Shown in pieces: positions 29,231-39,174 of a stretch of 64,000 nt of DNA. Under the pieces are notes generated by a model that was not told where the DNA came from, did no database searches, and saw only the letters and a list, made by a program, of their open reading frames with translations. The translations under genes were made by a program, and so were the position numbers. The stretch lies in NCBI GenBank assembly GCA_027493945.1, contig JAOSJU010000001.1, forward strand, positions 2,972,484 to 3,036,483, in the 5' to 3' direction. The first letter of the stretch is position 1. The number at the start of each line of letters is the position of its first letter. The DNA is from Burkholderiaceae bacterium (lineage in GTDB: Bacteria; Pseudomonadota; Gammaproteobacteria; Burkholderiales; Burkholderiaceae_E).

Positions 29231-29728
29231 ATGCAACGACCGACCATCGACTATCACAAGGCTTCGCCGGACGGCGTCTCGGCCCTGGCCGCGCTCGAAA
29301 CCTACGTCCGGGGCAGCGGCCTCGAAGCCGGGCTGCTCGAGCTGGTGCGCACGCGCGCCTCGCAGCTCAACGGCTGCGCCTATTGCATCGACATGCACAC
29401 CAAGGATGCGCGGGCGGCCGGCGAGACCGAGCAGCGGCTCTACGCACTGGCCGCCTGGCGCGAGACGCCGTTCTACAGCGAGCGCGAGCGCGCCGCGCTC
29501 GCCTGGGCCGAGGCGCTGACGCGGATCTCCGCCGGCGGGGTATCCGACGACGACTACCGGCTCGCGCGACAGCAGTTCACCGAGAAGGAACTAATCGACC
29601 TGTCGCTCGCGGTCGTCGCGATCAACGGATGGAACCGGCTCGCGATTCCCTTCCGGACGGTTCCGGGCACCTATCACCCGTCCCGGCCGAAAGTCCGGAC
29701 ACCCACGCCGTCGACCTCGCACGGCTGA
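29231..29728 (+). CDS. AhpD-like carboxymuconolactone decarboxylase family protein
   Basis: This 165 aa protein starts MQRPTIDYHKASPDGVSALA after an ideal AGGAGG. The redox motif CAYCIDMH (Cys49, Cys52, His56) is that of AhpD-type alkylhydroperoxidase domains. It likely acts in peroxide or thiol redox chemistry. Downstream helices (EKELIDLSLAVVAINGWNRL) fit the CMD fold. It is 44 bp upstream of the ABC transporter substrate-binding gene on the same strand, possibly in one transcript, and divergent from the two-component system. Confidence 0.9.
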   Translation: MQRPTIDYHKASPDGVSALAALETYVRGSGLEAGLLELVRTRASQLNGCAYCIDMHTKDARAAGETEQRLYALAAWRETPFYSERERAALAWAEALTRISAGGVSDDDYRLARQQFTEKELIDLSLAVVAINGWNRLAIPFRTVPGTYHPSRPKVRTPTPSTSHG

Positions 29729-29772
29729 TCCCCCGACCCGCTTCACCGGATTTACGCGAAAGGAATGCAGTC

Positions 29773-31182
29773 ATGAACGAGACGCCCACCACCTGGCCGA
29801 AAGACGATGCGATCGCGCTTGCCGAGACTGTCAGGGCCGCAGAATCCGGCCCCGGCGCGCCGGCGCGGCGCCGGTTCATCCGCGACACCGGCGCCGCCGG
29901 CGCCGCGCTCGGCATCGGTCCGCTGATCCTGCCGCGCCGGGCCCGCGCGGCCGGCAAGACGCTGAAGATCCTGCAATGGGCCCACTTCGTGCCCGCCTAC
30001 GACAAGTGGTTCGACAACGAATACACGAAGCAGTGGGGCGAGAAGAACGACACCGAGGTGATCGTCGACCACGTCGGCATCCCCGCGATCAACTCGCGCG
30101 CCGCCGCGGAGGTCTCGGCACAGAAGGGGCACGACCTGTTCATGTTCCTGTGGCCGCCCCCGACCTACGAGACGCAGGTGATCGACCACCGGGAGATCTA
30201 CCAGGAGTGCGAGCGCAAGCACGGCAAGCCGATCGACCTGGCCGTCAAGAGCACCTACAACCCGAAGACCAGGAAGTACTTCGGCTTCTCCGACAGCTTC
30301 GTTCCCGACCCGGTGAACTACCGCATCGACCTCTGGTCCGAGGCCGGCATGGCGCAGGGCCCGCGCAGCTGGGAAGACGTGATGCGCGTCGGCAGGAAGA
30401 TCAAGGAGACGAAGAACGTCCCGGTGGGCATCGGCCTGTCGGCCGAGCTCGACACCGCGATGGCGATGCGCACCCTGCTCTATGCATTCGGCGGCTCGGT
30501 GCAGGACGCCGAAGGCCGCGTCGTGCTCGACTCGAAGAACACGCTCGAGGCGGTGAAGTTCGCCACCGGGCTCTACAAGGCGACGATGACCCCCGAGGTG
30601 ATGGCCTGGGACGCGTCGTCGAACAACCGCGCGCTGCTCGCCGGCAAGATCTCCCTGTGCCTGAACGCGATTTCCACCACGCGCGCCGCCGAGAACGACA
30701 AGCTGCCGATCGCCGACCAGATCGGACTGACGAAGGCGCTGATGGGGAGCACGCGCGCGATCGGCCTCGAGCACGTGATGGACTGCTACGTCATCTGGAA
30801 GTTCGCCGAGAACGTCGAGGGCGCGAAGAAGTTCCTGGTCGACTACATCGACAACTTCCACCGCGGCTTCGTCGCCAGCCAATACTACAACTTCCCGTGC
30901 TTCGCCAGCACCGTCCCCGACCTCGACAAACTGCTGGCCGACGACCCGCACACGCCCGCCGGCAAGTACAAGGTGCTGGCCGACGTGACGAAGTGGGCCA
31001 CGAACGTCGGCTACCCGGGCTACGCCAATGCGGCGGTCGACGAGATCTTCGGCACCTGGGTGCTCAACACGATGTTCGCCAAGGCGGCCTCGGGCACGAT
31101 GTCGCCGCAGGCGGCGATCAGGGAGGCCGACCGCAAGTGCCGGGCGATCTTCGCCAAGTGGCAGACGAAGAAGCTGGTCTGA
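29773..31182 (+). CDS. ABC transporter substrate-binding protein (family 1, Tat signal)
   Basis: This 469 aa solute-binding protein has an N-terminal twin-arginine type signal (RRRFIRDTGAAGAALGIGPL, then PRRARAAGK), so it is probably exported folded. The mature region (LKILQWAHFVPAYDKWFDNE) belongs to the extracellular solute-binding family 1 used for sugars, glycerol phosphate and similar. Start codon ATG 29773, with GGA about 10 bases upstream. It is followed by an ATPase and two MalF/MalG-type permeases in tight order, giving a complete importer. The substrate is not evident. Confidence 0.92.
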   Translation: MNETPTTWPKDDAIALAETVRAAESGPGAPARRRFIRDTGAAGAALGIGPLILPRRARAAGKTLKILQWAHFVPAYDKWFDNEYTKQWGEKNDTEVIVDHVGIPAINSRAAAEVSAQKGHDLFMFLWPPPTYETQVIDHREIYQECERKHGKPIDLAVKSTYNPKTRKYFGFSDSFVPDPVNYRIDLWSEAGMAQGPRSWEDVMRVGRKIKETKNVPVGIGLSAELDTAMAMRTLLYAFGGSVQDAEGRVVLDSKNTLEAVKFATGLYKATMTPEVMAWDASSNNRALLAGKISLCLNAISTTRAAENDKLPIADQIGLTKALMGSTRAIGLEHVMDCYVIWKFAENVEGAKKFLVDYIDNFHRGFVASQYYNFPCFASTVPDLDKLLADDPHTPAGKYKVLADVTKWATNVGYPGYANAAVDEIFGTWVLNTMFAKAASGTMSPQAAIREADRKCRAIFAKWQTKKLV

Positions 31183-31198
31183 AGCGACGGTCGCGTCG

Positions 31199-32230
31199 AT
31201 GGCCACGGTCGAGACCCGCGCGCTGACCAAGCGCTTCGAGACGGCGAACGCCGTCGACGGCATCGACCTCGCGGTGCGCGAAGGCGAGTTCCTGGTGCTG
31301 CTCGGGCCCTCCGGTTGCGGCAAGACGACGCTGCTGCGCATGCTCGCCGGACTGGAGACGCCCAGCGCCGGCGAGGTGCTGATCGGCGGGCGCACGGTGA
31401 CGCACCTGCCGCCGCGCGCGCGCAACATCGCGATGGTGTTCCAGAGCTATGCGCTGTATCCGCACCTGAGCGTGTACCGCAACATCGCGTTCCCGCTCGC
31501 CGCGGTGGGCATGCCGCGGCGCGAGGTTGCCGACAAGGTCGCGCAGGCCGCGTCGATGTTCGGCATCCAGCGCCTGCTCGAACGCAAGCCGCGCCAGCTC
31601 TCGGGCGGCGAGCGCCAGCGCGTGGCGCTGGCGCGCGCGGTGGTGCGCAATCCGGTGGTGTTCCTGCTCGACGAGCCGCTGTCGAACCTCGACGCCAAGC
31701 TGCGCACTTCGGCGCGCGACGAGCTGCAGCAGTTCCAGCGCCGGCTCGGCACCACCACGGTCTACGTGACCCACGACCAGATCGAGGCGATGGGGCTGGG
31801 CGACCGGATCGCCGTGCTCGACCATGGGCGCGTGCGCCAGCTCGGCACTCCGCTCGAGGTCTACCACGAGCCGGCCGACACTTTCGTGGCCACCTTCCTC
31901 GGCAGCCCTCCGATGAACCTGATGGACGACGGCCCGGTGTCGTGCGGCTTTCGGCCGGAGCATCTGCTGCCGCGCGAATCCTTCCCGGCGGGCGACACCG
32001 TCGTGGACTTCCCACTCGCGGTGACGCGCATCGAGCACCTGGGCGCCGACCGCCTGGTCTACGCGACGCTGCAGCCCCCGCATCCGCAGACCCGCGTCGT
32101 CTGCCGGCTGCCCTCGAACGTCCCGGCGCCGCTCGAAACCGGGCGCCGCTACGAATTCGCGCTGCGCCCCGGCGAGCTCAGGTACTTCGATCGCGAGACG
32201 GGACTGAAGCGCCCGGCGGCTCCGACATGA
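31199..32230 (+). CDS. ABC transporter ATP-binding protein (MalK/UgpC type)
   Basis: This 343 aa ATPase has Walker A GPSGCGKTT, Q-loop FQSYALYPHLSVYRN, signature LSGGERQRVALARAVV, Walker B VFLLDEPLSNLDAKLR and switch His in VYVTHDQIEAMGLGDRI. The C-terminal extension (from about 235) is the TOBE/OB regulatory domain of the CUT1 sugar-transport ATPases, slightly shorter than usual. Start ATG 31199, 16 bp after the binding protein gene; the stop overlaps the permease start (ATGA). Confidence 0.95.
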   Translation: MATVETRALTKRFETANAVDGIDLAVREGEFLVLLGPSGCGKTTLLRMLAGLETPSAGEVLIGGRTVTHLPPRARNIAMVFQSYALYPHLSVYRNIAFPLAAVGMPRREVADKVAQAASMFGIQRLLERKPRQLSGGERQRVALARAVVRNPVVFLLDEPLSNLDAKLRTSARDELQQFQRRLGTTTVYVTHDQIEAMGLGDRIAVLDHGRVRQLGTPLEVYHEPADTFVATFLGSPPMNLMDDGPVSCGFRPEHLLPRESFPAGDTVVDFPLAVTRIEHLGADRLVYATLQPPHPQTRVVCRLPSNVPAPLETGRRYEFALRPGELRYFDRETGLKRPAAPT

Positions 32231-33162
32231 GCAGCGTCGCCGCCTCGGCGCCGCAGGCCGACGCGAAGCGGCGCCCGAACTGGCTCGACGACGAGCTGTG
32301 GCTCGGGCGCCTGCTGATCGCGCCCGCCGTCGTCTACATCGTCGCACTGGTGGGTTTCCCGTTCGCGCTTGCGATCGCCTACAGCCTGAGCGACGCGACC
32401 GTCGGCAGCACCTCGCTGGACTTCGTCGGCCTGCGCAACTTCGCCGCCATCATGGACGACCCGACCTTCTGGGGCTCGCTGCGCAACGCGGCGGTCTTCA
32501 CGCTGGTTTCGCAGGCGCTGGTGGTCGTGCTGGGCAAGATCCTGGCCATGGCGCTGTACCGCGACTTCCGCGGCAAGTGGCTGGTGCGGCTGCTGATCCT
32601 GCTGCCCTGGGTGGCGCCGATCTCGCTGGGCAGCATCGGCTGGCTGTGGATCTTCGACCCGGTCTACAGCATCATAAACTGGAGCGCGCGCGCGCTGGGC
32701 CTCTTCGGCCCGAACACCTGGCCGATCTGGCTCGGCCAGCCCGACCTGGCGATGGCCTCGATCGTCATGGTCGACGTGTGGCGACTGCTGCCGCTGGCCA
32801 CCGTGATCATCCTGGCCGGTCTCTCGGCGATTCCCCAGGACATCCACGATGCGGCGCAGGTCGACGGCGCGGGCTTCTGGCGACACCTGTTCATGATCAA
32901 CCTTCCGCTGGTGATGCCGATCATGCTGGTGGCGCTGCTGTTCGGCATCGTGTTCACCTTCACCGACCTGATCGTCATCTACGTGCTCACGCGCGGCGGC
33001 CCGTTCGACAGCACGCAGGTGATCGCCAGCTATGCGTTCTTCACCGGCATCGAGGGCGGCGACCTGGCCGGCGGCGCCGCCATCTCGCTGTTCCTGTTCC
33101 CGGTGCTGGTGGCGGTGGCGATCCTCTTCCTCACGGTGGCGCGGCGCGCCGAGGTCGCATGA
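32227..33162 (+). CDS. ABC transporter permease 1 (MalF/UgpA type)
   Basis: This 311 aa inner-membrane permease has six predicted helices. The N-terminal segment LLIAPAVVYIVALVGFPFAL is the first; the EAA loop reads IPQDIHDAAQVDGAGFWRHL, contacting the ATPase. The start ATG overlaps the ATPase stop by 4 bp and its own stop overlaps the next permease by 4 bp, so the four transporter genes are tightly coupled. Confidence 0.94.
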   Translation: MSSVAASAPQADAKRRPNWLDDELWLGRLLIAPAVVYIVALVGFPFALAIAYSLSDATVGSTSLDFVGLRNFAAIMDDPTFWGSLRNAAVFTLVSQALVVVLGKILAMALYRDFRGKWLVRLLILLPWVAPISLGSIGWLWIFDPVYSIINWSARALGLFGPNTWPIWLGQPDLAMASIVMVDVWRLLPLATVIILAGLSAIPQDIHDAAQVDGAGFWRHLFMINLPLVMPIMLVALLFGIVFTFTDLIVIYVLTRGGPFDSTQVIASYAFFTGIEGGDLAGGAAISLFLFPVLVAVAILFLTVARRAEVA

Positions 33163-34016
33163 ACGCGCCGCTTGCATTCCGGGCCAGGCGGGGCGCGGCG
33201 CGCTTCGGGCACGTGCTGATCCTGGCCGCCTTCGTGGCGTTCCTGGCGTTTCCGTTCTACTGGATGGTGCTCACCACCTTCAAGGAGACGAAGGACCTGA
33301 TCGACGCGCACCACAACCCGTTCGTGTTCAACCTGCCGCCGACGCTGGAGAACCTGCGCATCCTGTTCGAGGACACGCTCTTCGGAACCTGGATCGTCAA
33401 CACCGTCGAAGTCGGCGTGCTGGTGACGATCATCACGCTGGCGCTCGCGGTGCCCGCCGGCTATGCGCTGGCGCGGCTCACCGGGCGCTGGAGCCAGCGC
33501 CCGGCGATCGGCATCTTCCTCACTTACCTGATTCCGCCCACGATCCTGTTCATCCCGTTTTCGCGCATCGTCGGCGACCTCGGCCTGCAGGACTCGCTGT
33601 GGTCGCTGGTGCTGGTCTACCCGAGCTTCACCGTGCCGTTCTGCACCTGGCTGATGATGGGTTTCTTCAAGTCGATCCCGCGCGACATCGAGGAGGCCGC
33701 GATGATCGACGGACTGTCGAGGTTCCGCGCCTTCGTGACGGTCGTCGTGCCGGTGTCCTCGGCGGGCATCCTCACGGTGGTGATCTTCACGCTCACGCTG
33801 GTGATGCAGGAGTTCGTCTACGCGCTCACGTTCATCACCACGTCGTCGCACTACACGGTGAGCGTCGGCGTGCCGACGTTCCTGGTGCGCGGCGACGTCT
33901 ACTTCTGGGGCTCGCTGATGGGGGCCTGCCTGATCGTGAGCATTCCGGTGGCGGTGCTCTACAACCTCTTCGTCGACCGGTTCGTCGCCGGCTTCACCGT
34001 CGGGGCGGTGAAGTAG
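33159..34016 (+). CDS. ABC transporter permease 2 (MalG/UgpE type)
   Basis: This 285 aa permease has the MalG-type N-terminal helix (AAFVAFLAFPFYWMVLTTFK) and EAA loop IPRDIEEAAMIDGLSRFRAF. It forms a heterodimer with the preceding permease. It is the last gene of the transporter set; a GC hairpin (34019-34046) lies between it and the convergent pgk gene. Confidence 0.94.
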   Translation: MNAPLAFRARRGAARFGHVLILAAFVAFLAFPFYWMVLTTFKETKDLIDAHHNPFVFNLPPTLENLRILFEDTLFGTWIVNTVEVGVLVTIITLALAVPAGYALARLTGRWSQRPAIGIFLTYLIPPTILFIPFSRIVGDLGLQDSLWSLVLVYPSFTVPFCTWLMMGFFKSIPRDIEEAAMIDGLSRFRAFVTVVVPVSSAGILTVVIFTLTLVMQEFVYALTFITTSSHYTVSVGVPTFLVRGDVYFWGSLMGACLIVSIPVAVLYNLFVDRFVAGFTVGAVK

Positions 34017-34018
34017 CG

Positions 34019-34046
34019 CGCGGGCACGGGCTCAGGGGCGCCCGCG
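34019..34046. terminator. Candidate bidirectional hairpin between permease and pgk
   Basis: CGCGGGC (34019-34025) pairs perfectly with GCCCGCG (34040-34046) in the 35 bp gap between convergent genes. There is no T-run, so terminator function is only suggested by position. Confidence 0.3.
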
Positions 34047-34051
34047 AAGGC

Positions 34052-35230
34052 TCACGCCCGCTCGGCCAGCGCCGCCACCGCCGGCAGCGTCTTGCCCTCG
34101 AGGAACTCGAGGAACGCGCCGCCGCCCGTGGAGATGTAGCCGACCCGGTCGGTGATGCCGAACTTCGCGATCGCCGCCAGCGTGTCGCCGCCGCCCGCGA
34201 TCGAGAACGCGGGCGACCCGGCGATCGCCTGCGCGATCGCGCGGGTGCCGCCGGCGAACGCGTCGAACTCGAACACGCCCACCGGCCCGTTCCAGACGAT
34301 GGTGCCGGCCTGCTTCAGCTGCGCGGCGAGCGCCTGCGCGGTCTTCGGGCCGATGTCGAGGATCAGGTCGTCGTCGGCGACTTCGGTGGCCGCCTTCGCG
34401 GTCGCTGCGGCCGTCGCCGAGAATTCCTTCGCGCAGACCACGTCGACTGGGATCGGCACCTGCGCGCCGCGCGCCGCCATCAGGTCGATGATCGCCTTCG
34501 CCTCGCCGGCCAGCTCGCGCTCGGCCAGCGACTTGCCGATCGGCAATCCGGACGCCAGCATGAACGTGTTGGCGATGCCGCCGCCGACGATCAGCTGGTC
34601 GACCTTCCCGGCCAGCGACTTCAGGATCGTGAGCTTGGTCGACACCTTCGAGCCCGCCACGATCGCCACCAGCGGGCGCTTCGGATCGCCGAGCGCCTTG
34701 CCGAGCGCGTCGAGCTCGGCCGCCAGCAGCGGCCCGGCACAGGCCACCGGCGCGAAGCGCGCGATGCCGTGCGTGGTCGCCTCGGCGCGGTGCGCGGTGC
34801 CGAACGCGTCGTTCACGTAGACGTCGCACAGCGACGCCATCTTGCGCGACAGCGCCTCGTCGTTCTTCTTCTCGCCGCGGTTCACGCGGCAGTTCTCGAG
34901 CAGCACCACGTCGCCGGGAGCGACTTCGAAACCGCCGTCGACCCAGTCGGCGACGAGCCGCACCGGGCGGCCGAGCAGTTCGCCGAGCCTTGCGGCGATC
35001 GGCGCGAGCGAATCGGCAGGCTCGGGCTTTCCTTCGGTCGGGCGTCCCAGGTGCGAGGTGACCATGACGGCGGCGCCCGCCTTCAGGCAATGCTCGATCG
35101 CCGGCAGCGAGGCGCGGATGCGCGTGTCGTCGGTGATCGCGCCCCCGTCGTCCTGCGGCACGTTCAGGTCGGCGCGGATGAACACGCGCTTGCCGCGCAG
35201 GTCGAGATCGGTCATGCGTCGGAACTGCAT
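34052..35230 (-). CDS. pgk: Phosphoglycerate kinase
   Basis: This glycolytic/Calvin cycle kinase interconverts 1,3-bisphosphoglycerate and 3-phosphoglycerate. It is 392 aa from ATG 35230, preceded by GGAGG. Conserved blocks are [113 protein letters not shown] and [12 protein letters not shown] shorter start (MTDLDLRGK, 35215) is possible. It lies at the end of tkt-gap-unknown-pgk. Confidence 0.97.
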   Translation of the reverse strand: MQFRRMTDLDLRGKRVFIRADLNVPQDDGGAITDDTRIRASLPAIEHCLKAGAAVMVTSHLGRPTEGKPEPADSLAPIAARLGELLGRPVRLVADWVDGGFEVAPGDVVLLENCRVNRGEKKNDEALSRKMASLCDVYVNDAFGTAHRAEATTHGIARFAPVACAGPLLAAELDALGKALGDPKRPLVAIVAGSKVSTKLTILKSLAGKVDQLIVGGGIANTFMLASGLPIGKSLAERELAGEAKAIIDLMAARGAQVPIPVDVVCAKEFSATAAATAKAATEVADDDLILDIGPKTAQALAAQLKQAGTIVWNGPVGVFEFDAFAGGTRAIAQAIAGSPAFSIAGGGDTLAAIAKFGITDRVGYISTGGGAFLEFLEGKTLPAVAALAERA

Positions 35231-35244
35231 CGGTACCTCCGGGG

Positions 35245-35565
35245 TCAGCTCGCCTCGTTCAGGCGATGCTCGAGCTCGATGCGCTCGGCGTCGTCGAGCA
35301 GGTCGAGCGGGTTCGATCCGTCGTTCAGCAGCCAGTCGGCGAAGGCGCCGCCGCGCCCGTCGGCGAGGTTCATCGCGACGACGTGGTCGAGCGCGGCGCT
35401 GTCGGCGAAGAACACCACCTGCGCGTCGCCGGCCTGCACCGGGCAATCGCCGACCGCGATCTGCACCCAGGGGCGCCTGGCGTCGCGCAGCCGCAGCCCG
35501 CGCTCTCCGGCGACGATCTCCCTGAGCAGCGCCGCGGCTTCGGCGGCGGGCAGGCGGGCGCTCAT
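35245..35565 (-). CDS. Small conserved-looking protein of unknown function between gap and pgk
   Basis: This 106 aa protein ([80 protein letters not shown]) is soluble and acidic near the C-terminus. It ends 14 bp before the pgk start and begins 58 bp after the gap stop, so it is read within the glycolytic operon. I do not recognise the family. Its codon use looks like its neighbours, which supports a real gene. Confidence 0.65.
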   Translation of the reverse strand: MSARLPAAEAAALLREIVAGERGLRLRDARRPWVQIAVGDCPVQAGDAQVVFFADSAALDHVVAMNLADGRGGAFADWLLNDGSNPLDLLDDAERIELEHRLNEAS

Positions 35566-35623
35566 CGGGGCGTTGCGTCGCGCCGGACCGGGCGCGCGCG
35601 GCCGCGCCGCACCCGGCGCGCGC

Positions 35624-36634
35624 TCACTTCGCGTTGACCAGCGCGACGGTGGCGTCGAGCATCCGGTTCGAGAAGCCCCACTCGTTGTCGTACCAGCTGC
35701 TCACCTTGACCAGGCGGCCCGAAACCTTGGTGAGCGTGGCGTCGAAGGTGCTCGAGGCCGGGTTGTGGTTGAAGTCGACCGACACCAGCGGCTCGGTGGA
35801 GTAGGCGAGGATGCCCTTCATCGGGCCTTCGGACGCTTCCTTCATGATCGCGTTGATCTCGTCGACCGAGGTGTCGCGCGCGGCGATGAAGGACAGGTCG
35901 ACGATCGACACGTTGATCGTCGGCACGCGCATCGCGTAGCCGTCGAGCTTGCCGTTGAGCTCGGGCAGCACCAGCCCGACCGCGGCGGCCGCACCCGTCT
36001 TCGTGGGGATCATCGACATCGTCGCCGAGCGGGCGCGCCGCAGGTCCTCGTGGTACACGTCGGTGAGCACCTGGTCGTTGGTGTACGAGTGGATCGTGGT
36101 CATCAGCCCATGGAGCACGCCGATGCGCTCGTGCAGCGGCTTGACCATCGGGGCCGGGCAGTTGGTGGTGCACGAGGCGTTGGAGATCACCGTGTGCGCC
36201 GCCTTCAGCACGTCGTGGTTCACGCCGTAGACGATCGTCGCGTCGACGTCCTTGCCGCCGGGCGCCGAGATGATGACCTTCTTCGCGCCGCCCTTCAGGT
36301 GCGCCGACGCCTTCTCCTTGCTGGTGAAGAAGCCGGTGCACTCGAGCACCACGTCGACGCCGAGCTGGCCCCAGGGCAGCTCGGCCGGATTGCGGTGCGA
36401 CAGCACCTTGATCCGGTCGCCGTCGACGACGATCGAGTCGCCGTCGACCGACACCTTTCCGGGGAAGCGACCGTGCGCGGTGTCGTACTGCGTCAGGTGC
36501 GCGTTGATCTTCGCGTCGCCGAGGTCGTTGACCGCGACGAACTCGATCGGGTGCTTCTTGCCGCTTTCGTAGTGGGCCCGGAGGATGTTGCGGCCGATCC
36601 GGCCGTATCCGTTGATCGCAACTCGAATCGTCAT
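35624..36634 (-). CDS. gap: Glyceraldehyde-3-phosphate dehydrogenase (type I)
   Basis: This 336 aa enzyme oxidises glyceraldehyde 3-phosphate with NAD(P)+. It begins [20 protein letters not shown]; the catalytic Cys is in [15 protein letters not shown], followed by [17 protein letters not shown]-type block [20 protein letters not shown] and [14 protein letters not shown]. Asn in FVAVNDLGD in place of a strictly NAD-type Asp-Leu pattern leaves cofactor preference open. It is 39 bp downstream of tkt and part of the tkt-gap-pgk run. Confidence 0.97.
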   Translation of the reverse strand: MTIRVAINGYGRIGRNILRAHYESGKKHPIEFVAVNDLGDAKINAHLTQYDTAHGRFPGKVSVDGDSIVVDGDRIKVLSHRNPAELPWGQLGVDVVLECTGFFTSKEKASAHLKGGAKKVIISAPGGKDVDATIVYGVNHDVLKAAHTVISNASCTTNCPAPMVKPLHERIGVLHGLMTTIHSYTNDQVLTDVYHEDLRRARSATMSMIPTKTGAAAAVGLVLPELNGKLDGYAMRVPTINVSIVDLSFIAARDTSVDEINAIMKEASEGPMKGILAYSTEPLVSVDFNHNPASSTFDATLTKVSGRLVKVSSWYDNEWGFSNRMLDATVALVNAK

Positions 36635-36673
36635 GGCTTGGTTTCCCTGGTGTCGAATGGAATGTGTCGGCGC

Positions 36674-38776
36674 TCAGCGGCGCGTGGCGCGCCGGCGCAG
36701 GGCCTCGCGCACGGTGTCGGCGACGTTCTCGGCGGTGAATCCGAACAGGCGTGCGAGCACGCCGGCCGGCGCGGATTCGCCGAAGGTGTCCAGTCCCACG
36801 ACCGCGTCGCAGCCGTATTTCCACCACCCGTCGGTGACCCCGGCTTCGACCGCGATGCGCGGCAGGCGATCGGGCAGCACATGGCTGCGGTACGAAGCCT
36901 CCTGGCGGTCGAACACCGTCGTCGAGGGCATCGAGACGATGCGCACCGCGATGCCGTCGGCCGCGAGAAGTTCGCGCGCCGCGAGCGCCAGCGAGACCTC
37001 GGAGCCGGTGGCGAGGATCACGGCATGGGCCTCCTCGGCGTCGCGCAGCACGTAGCCGCCGCGGCCGATCGCGTCGACCTGGCGCGCCGAGCGCGTGACG
37101 AACGGCACGGCCTGGCGCGAGAACAGCAGCGCGCTCGGCCCGTCGCGGCGCGCGATCGCGGCGCCCCGGGCGACTGCCGACTCGATCGGGTCGCAGGGGC
37201 GCCAGACGTCGAGCCGCGGAATCAGCCGCAGCGACGCGGCGTGCTCCACAGGCTGGTGCGTCGGCCCGTCTTCGCCCAGCCCGATCGAGTCGTGCGTGTA
37301 GACGAAGATCACGCGCTGCTTCATCAGCGCCGCCATGCGCACCGCGTTGCGCGCGTAGTCGGAGAAGGTGAGGAAGGTGCCGCCGTAGGGGACGAAACCC
37401 CCGTGCAGCGCCAACCCGTTGAGGACCGCGCTCATGCCGAACTCGCGCACGCCGAAGTTGACGTGGCGGCCCGGCACGAAGGAGCCGCCGACGCGCAGCG
37501 CGCCGGCTCCCTTGAAGTCGGTGAGGTTGCTGCCGGTGAGGTCGGCCGAGCCGCCGATCAGCTCCGGCAGCGCCGGACCGAAGTGGTTCAGCGCGTTCTG
37601 CGAAGCCTTTCGCGTGGCGATCGTCTCGGCGCGCGCGGTGGCGTCCTCGATTGCGGCGTCGAGCGCCTCGTCGTAGGCCGCGGGAAGGTCGCCGCGCATG
37701 CGACGCTCGAACTCCTTCGCGTCGGAGGGGTGGCCCTCGCTGTAGCGCTCGAACATCGCGCGCCAGGCCGACTCGGAGCGTGCGCCGCGCTCGCGCGCGT
37801 CCCAGGCCGCGCGCACCTCGGGCGGGATCTCGAACGGCGGATACGGCCAGTCGATTGCCGCGCGGGTAGCGGCGATTTCGTCCTTGCCGAGCGGCTCGCC
37901 GTGCGCCTTCGCGGTATTGACCCGGCCGGGCGAGCCCTTGCCGATCATCGTGCGGCACTGGATCAGCGTGGGCGCGAACACGCCGTCACGACCGCGCTCG
38001 CCCCATTCGCGCGCCAGCGCGATCGCGCGGTCGAGCGCCGCCACGTCGTGCCCGTCGATGTCGGGGATCACGTGCCAGCCGTAGGCCTCGAAGCGGCGCA
38101 CGGTGTCGTCGCGGAACCAGTGCTCGACCTGGCCGTCGATCGAGATGCCGTTGTCGTCGTAGAAGACCACCAGCTTCGACAGCTTCAGCGTTCCGGCCAG
38201 CGAGCAGGCCTCGTGCGAGACGCCCTCCATCATGCAGCCGTCGCCGGCGAACGCCCAGGTAAAGTGATCGACCACCGGGAAGCCGTCGCGGTTGAAGCGC
38301 GCGGCCAGCAGCCGCTCGGCCAGCGCCATGCCGACCGCGTTGGCCAGGCCCTGTCCCAGCGGGCCGGTGGTCGTCTCGACACCCGGCGTGACGCCGACCT
38401 CGGGATGGCCCGGGGTCATCGAGTGCAGTTGCCGGAAGTTGCGCAGTTCGTCGATCGGCAGCGCGTAGCCGGTGAGGTGCAGCACCGAGTACAGCAGCAT
38501 CGAGCCATGGCCGTTCGACAGCACGAAGCGGTCGCGGTCGGCCCAGTGCGGATCGGCCGGGTTGTGCTTCAGGTGCCGGGACCACAACGCGACCGCGATC
38601 TCGGCCATGCCCATCGGCATGCCGGGGTGGCCGGAGTTGGCCTGCTGCACGGCGTCCATCGACAGCGCGCGGATCGCGTTGGCCATCATCTTCAGGGTGG
38701 CCGGCGGCGGCAATGGCGCCCCGGCGTGGCCGCCGCTCGCGGCGGGTTGCGCGCTATGTCCCAGGAGAGCCTCCAT
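36674..38776 (-). CDS. tkt: Transketolase
   Basis: This thiamine diphosphate enzyme transfers two-carbon units in the pentose phosphate and Calvin pathways. It is 700 aa from ATG 38776 (GAGGA upstream), about 30 aa longer at the N-terminus than typical; a start at [20 protein letters not shown] near 38692 is possible. Motifs: [38 protein letters not shown], the ThDP motif [29 protein letters not shown], and PYR-domain blocks [20 protein letters not shown] and [19 protein letters not shown]. It is divergent from speD-speE. Confidence 0.97.
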   Translation of the reverse strand: MEALLGHSAQPAASGGHAGAPLPPPATLKMMANAIRALSMDAVQQANSGHPGMPMGMAEIAVALWSRHLKHNPADPHWADRDRFVLSNGHGSMLLYSVLHLTGYALPIDELRNFRQLHSMTPGHPEVGVTPGVETTTGPLGQGLANAVGMALAERLLAARFNRDGFPVVDHFTWAFAGDGCMMEGVSHEACSLAGTLKLSKLVVFYDDNGISIDGQVEHWFRDDTVRRFEAYGWHVIPDIDGHDVAALDRAIALAREWGERGRDGVFAPTLIQCRTMIGKGSPGRVNTAKAHGEPLGKDEIAATRAAIDWPYPPFEIPPEVRAAWDARERGARSESAWRAMFERYSEGHPSDAKEFERRMRGDLPAAYDEALDAAIEDATARAETIATRKASQNALNHFGPALPELIGGSADLTGSNLTDFKGAGALRVGGSFVPGRHVNFGVREFGMSAVLNGLALHGGFVPYGGTFLTFSDYARNAVRMAALMKQRVIFVYTHDSIGLGEDGPTHQPVEHAASLRLIPRLDVWRPCDPIESAVARGAAIARRDGPSALLFSRQAVPFVTRSARQVDAIGRGGYVLRDAEEAHAVILATGSEVSLALAARELLAADGIAVRIVSMPSTTVFDRQEASYRSHVLPDRLPRIAVEAGVTDGWWKYGCDAVVGLDTFGESAPAGVLARLFGFTAENVADTVREALRRRATRR

Positions 38777-38909
38777 CGCGGTCCTCGCAGCTCGGGTGCA
38801 GGTCGGCGCCCCGCCTCCGGCGCGCCCGACACCGCTGCCCAGCTTCGCTGGGCAGGCCCATTCTAGCAAACCGGCGCGAACCGGCTGGCGCGAAAACCTG
38901 CGGATCCGA

Positions 38910-38915
38910 TATAAT
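38910..38915 (+). promoter_or_regulatory. Putative -10 element upstream of the speD-speE leader
   Basis: A perfect TATAAT lies at 38910-38915 in otherwise GC-rich DNA. No good -35 hexamer is seen 17 bp upstream. Transcription from here would give a leader of about 250 nt before the speD-speE start. Confidence 0.5.
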
Positions 38916-38928
38916 AGCGGGCTCTTTT

Positions 38929-39073
38929 CGCGAGGTTGCAATTGCTACCTCGCGGCTTTCCACTGATCTGGATCCCCCGAATCAAGACCAAGGGGATGCT
39001 CAGGAACTGGTTGAACAGGCCGGCGCGAGCCGGCCTGAACCGATCGGGCCCGGAGGTTGCGCGGCAAGGCAAC
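38929..39073 (+). promoter_or_regulatory. Hairpin-rich 5' leader of speD-speE (candidate cis-regulatory RNA)
   Basis: Four helices can be drawn in order. P1: CGCGAGGT 38929-38936 with ACCTCGCG 38947-38954. P2: ATCCCC 38972-38977 with GGGGAT 38992-38997. P3: AGGCCGGC 39017-39024 with GCCGGCCT 39029-39036 closing a GCGA tetraloop (GNRA type). P4: GTTGC 39056-39060 with GCAAC 39069-39073. The arrangement lies between a TATAAT box and a polyamine biosynthesis gene. I do not recognise a known riboswitch class. Folding by eye only. Confidence 0.45.
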
Positions 39074-39174
39074 TCGGGGCACTTGGGGTCTTCAATCCAG
39101 GATCCGCGCCCGCCAGGGTGCGAATCCGCAGAATGGTCCACGCCGGCGACGGGAAGGGACTGGGTTGGAACGGA

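Noticed and set aside
28885..29772. Upstream extension of the ABC binding protein through the AhpD-like gene
   Set aside because: The extension is out of frame with the AhpD-like gene, which has its own AGGAGG and CxxC motif; the twin-arginine signal begins at 29773.
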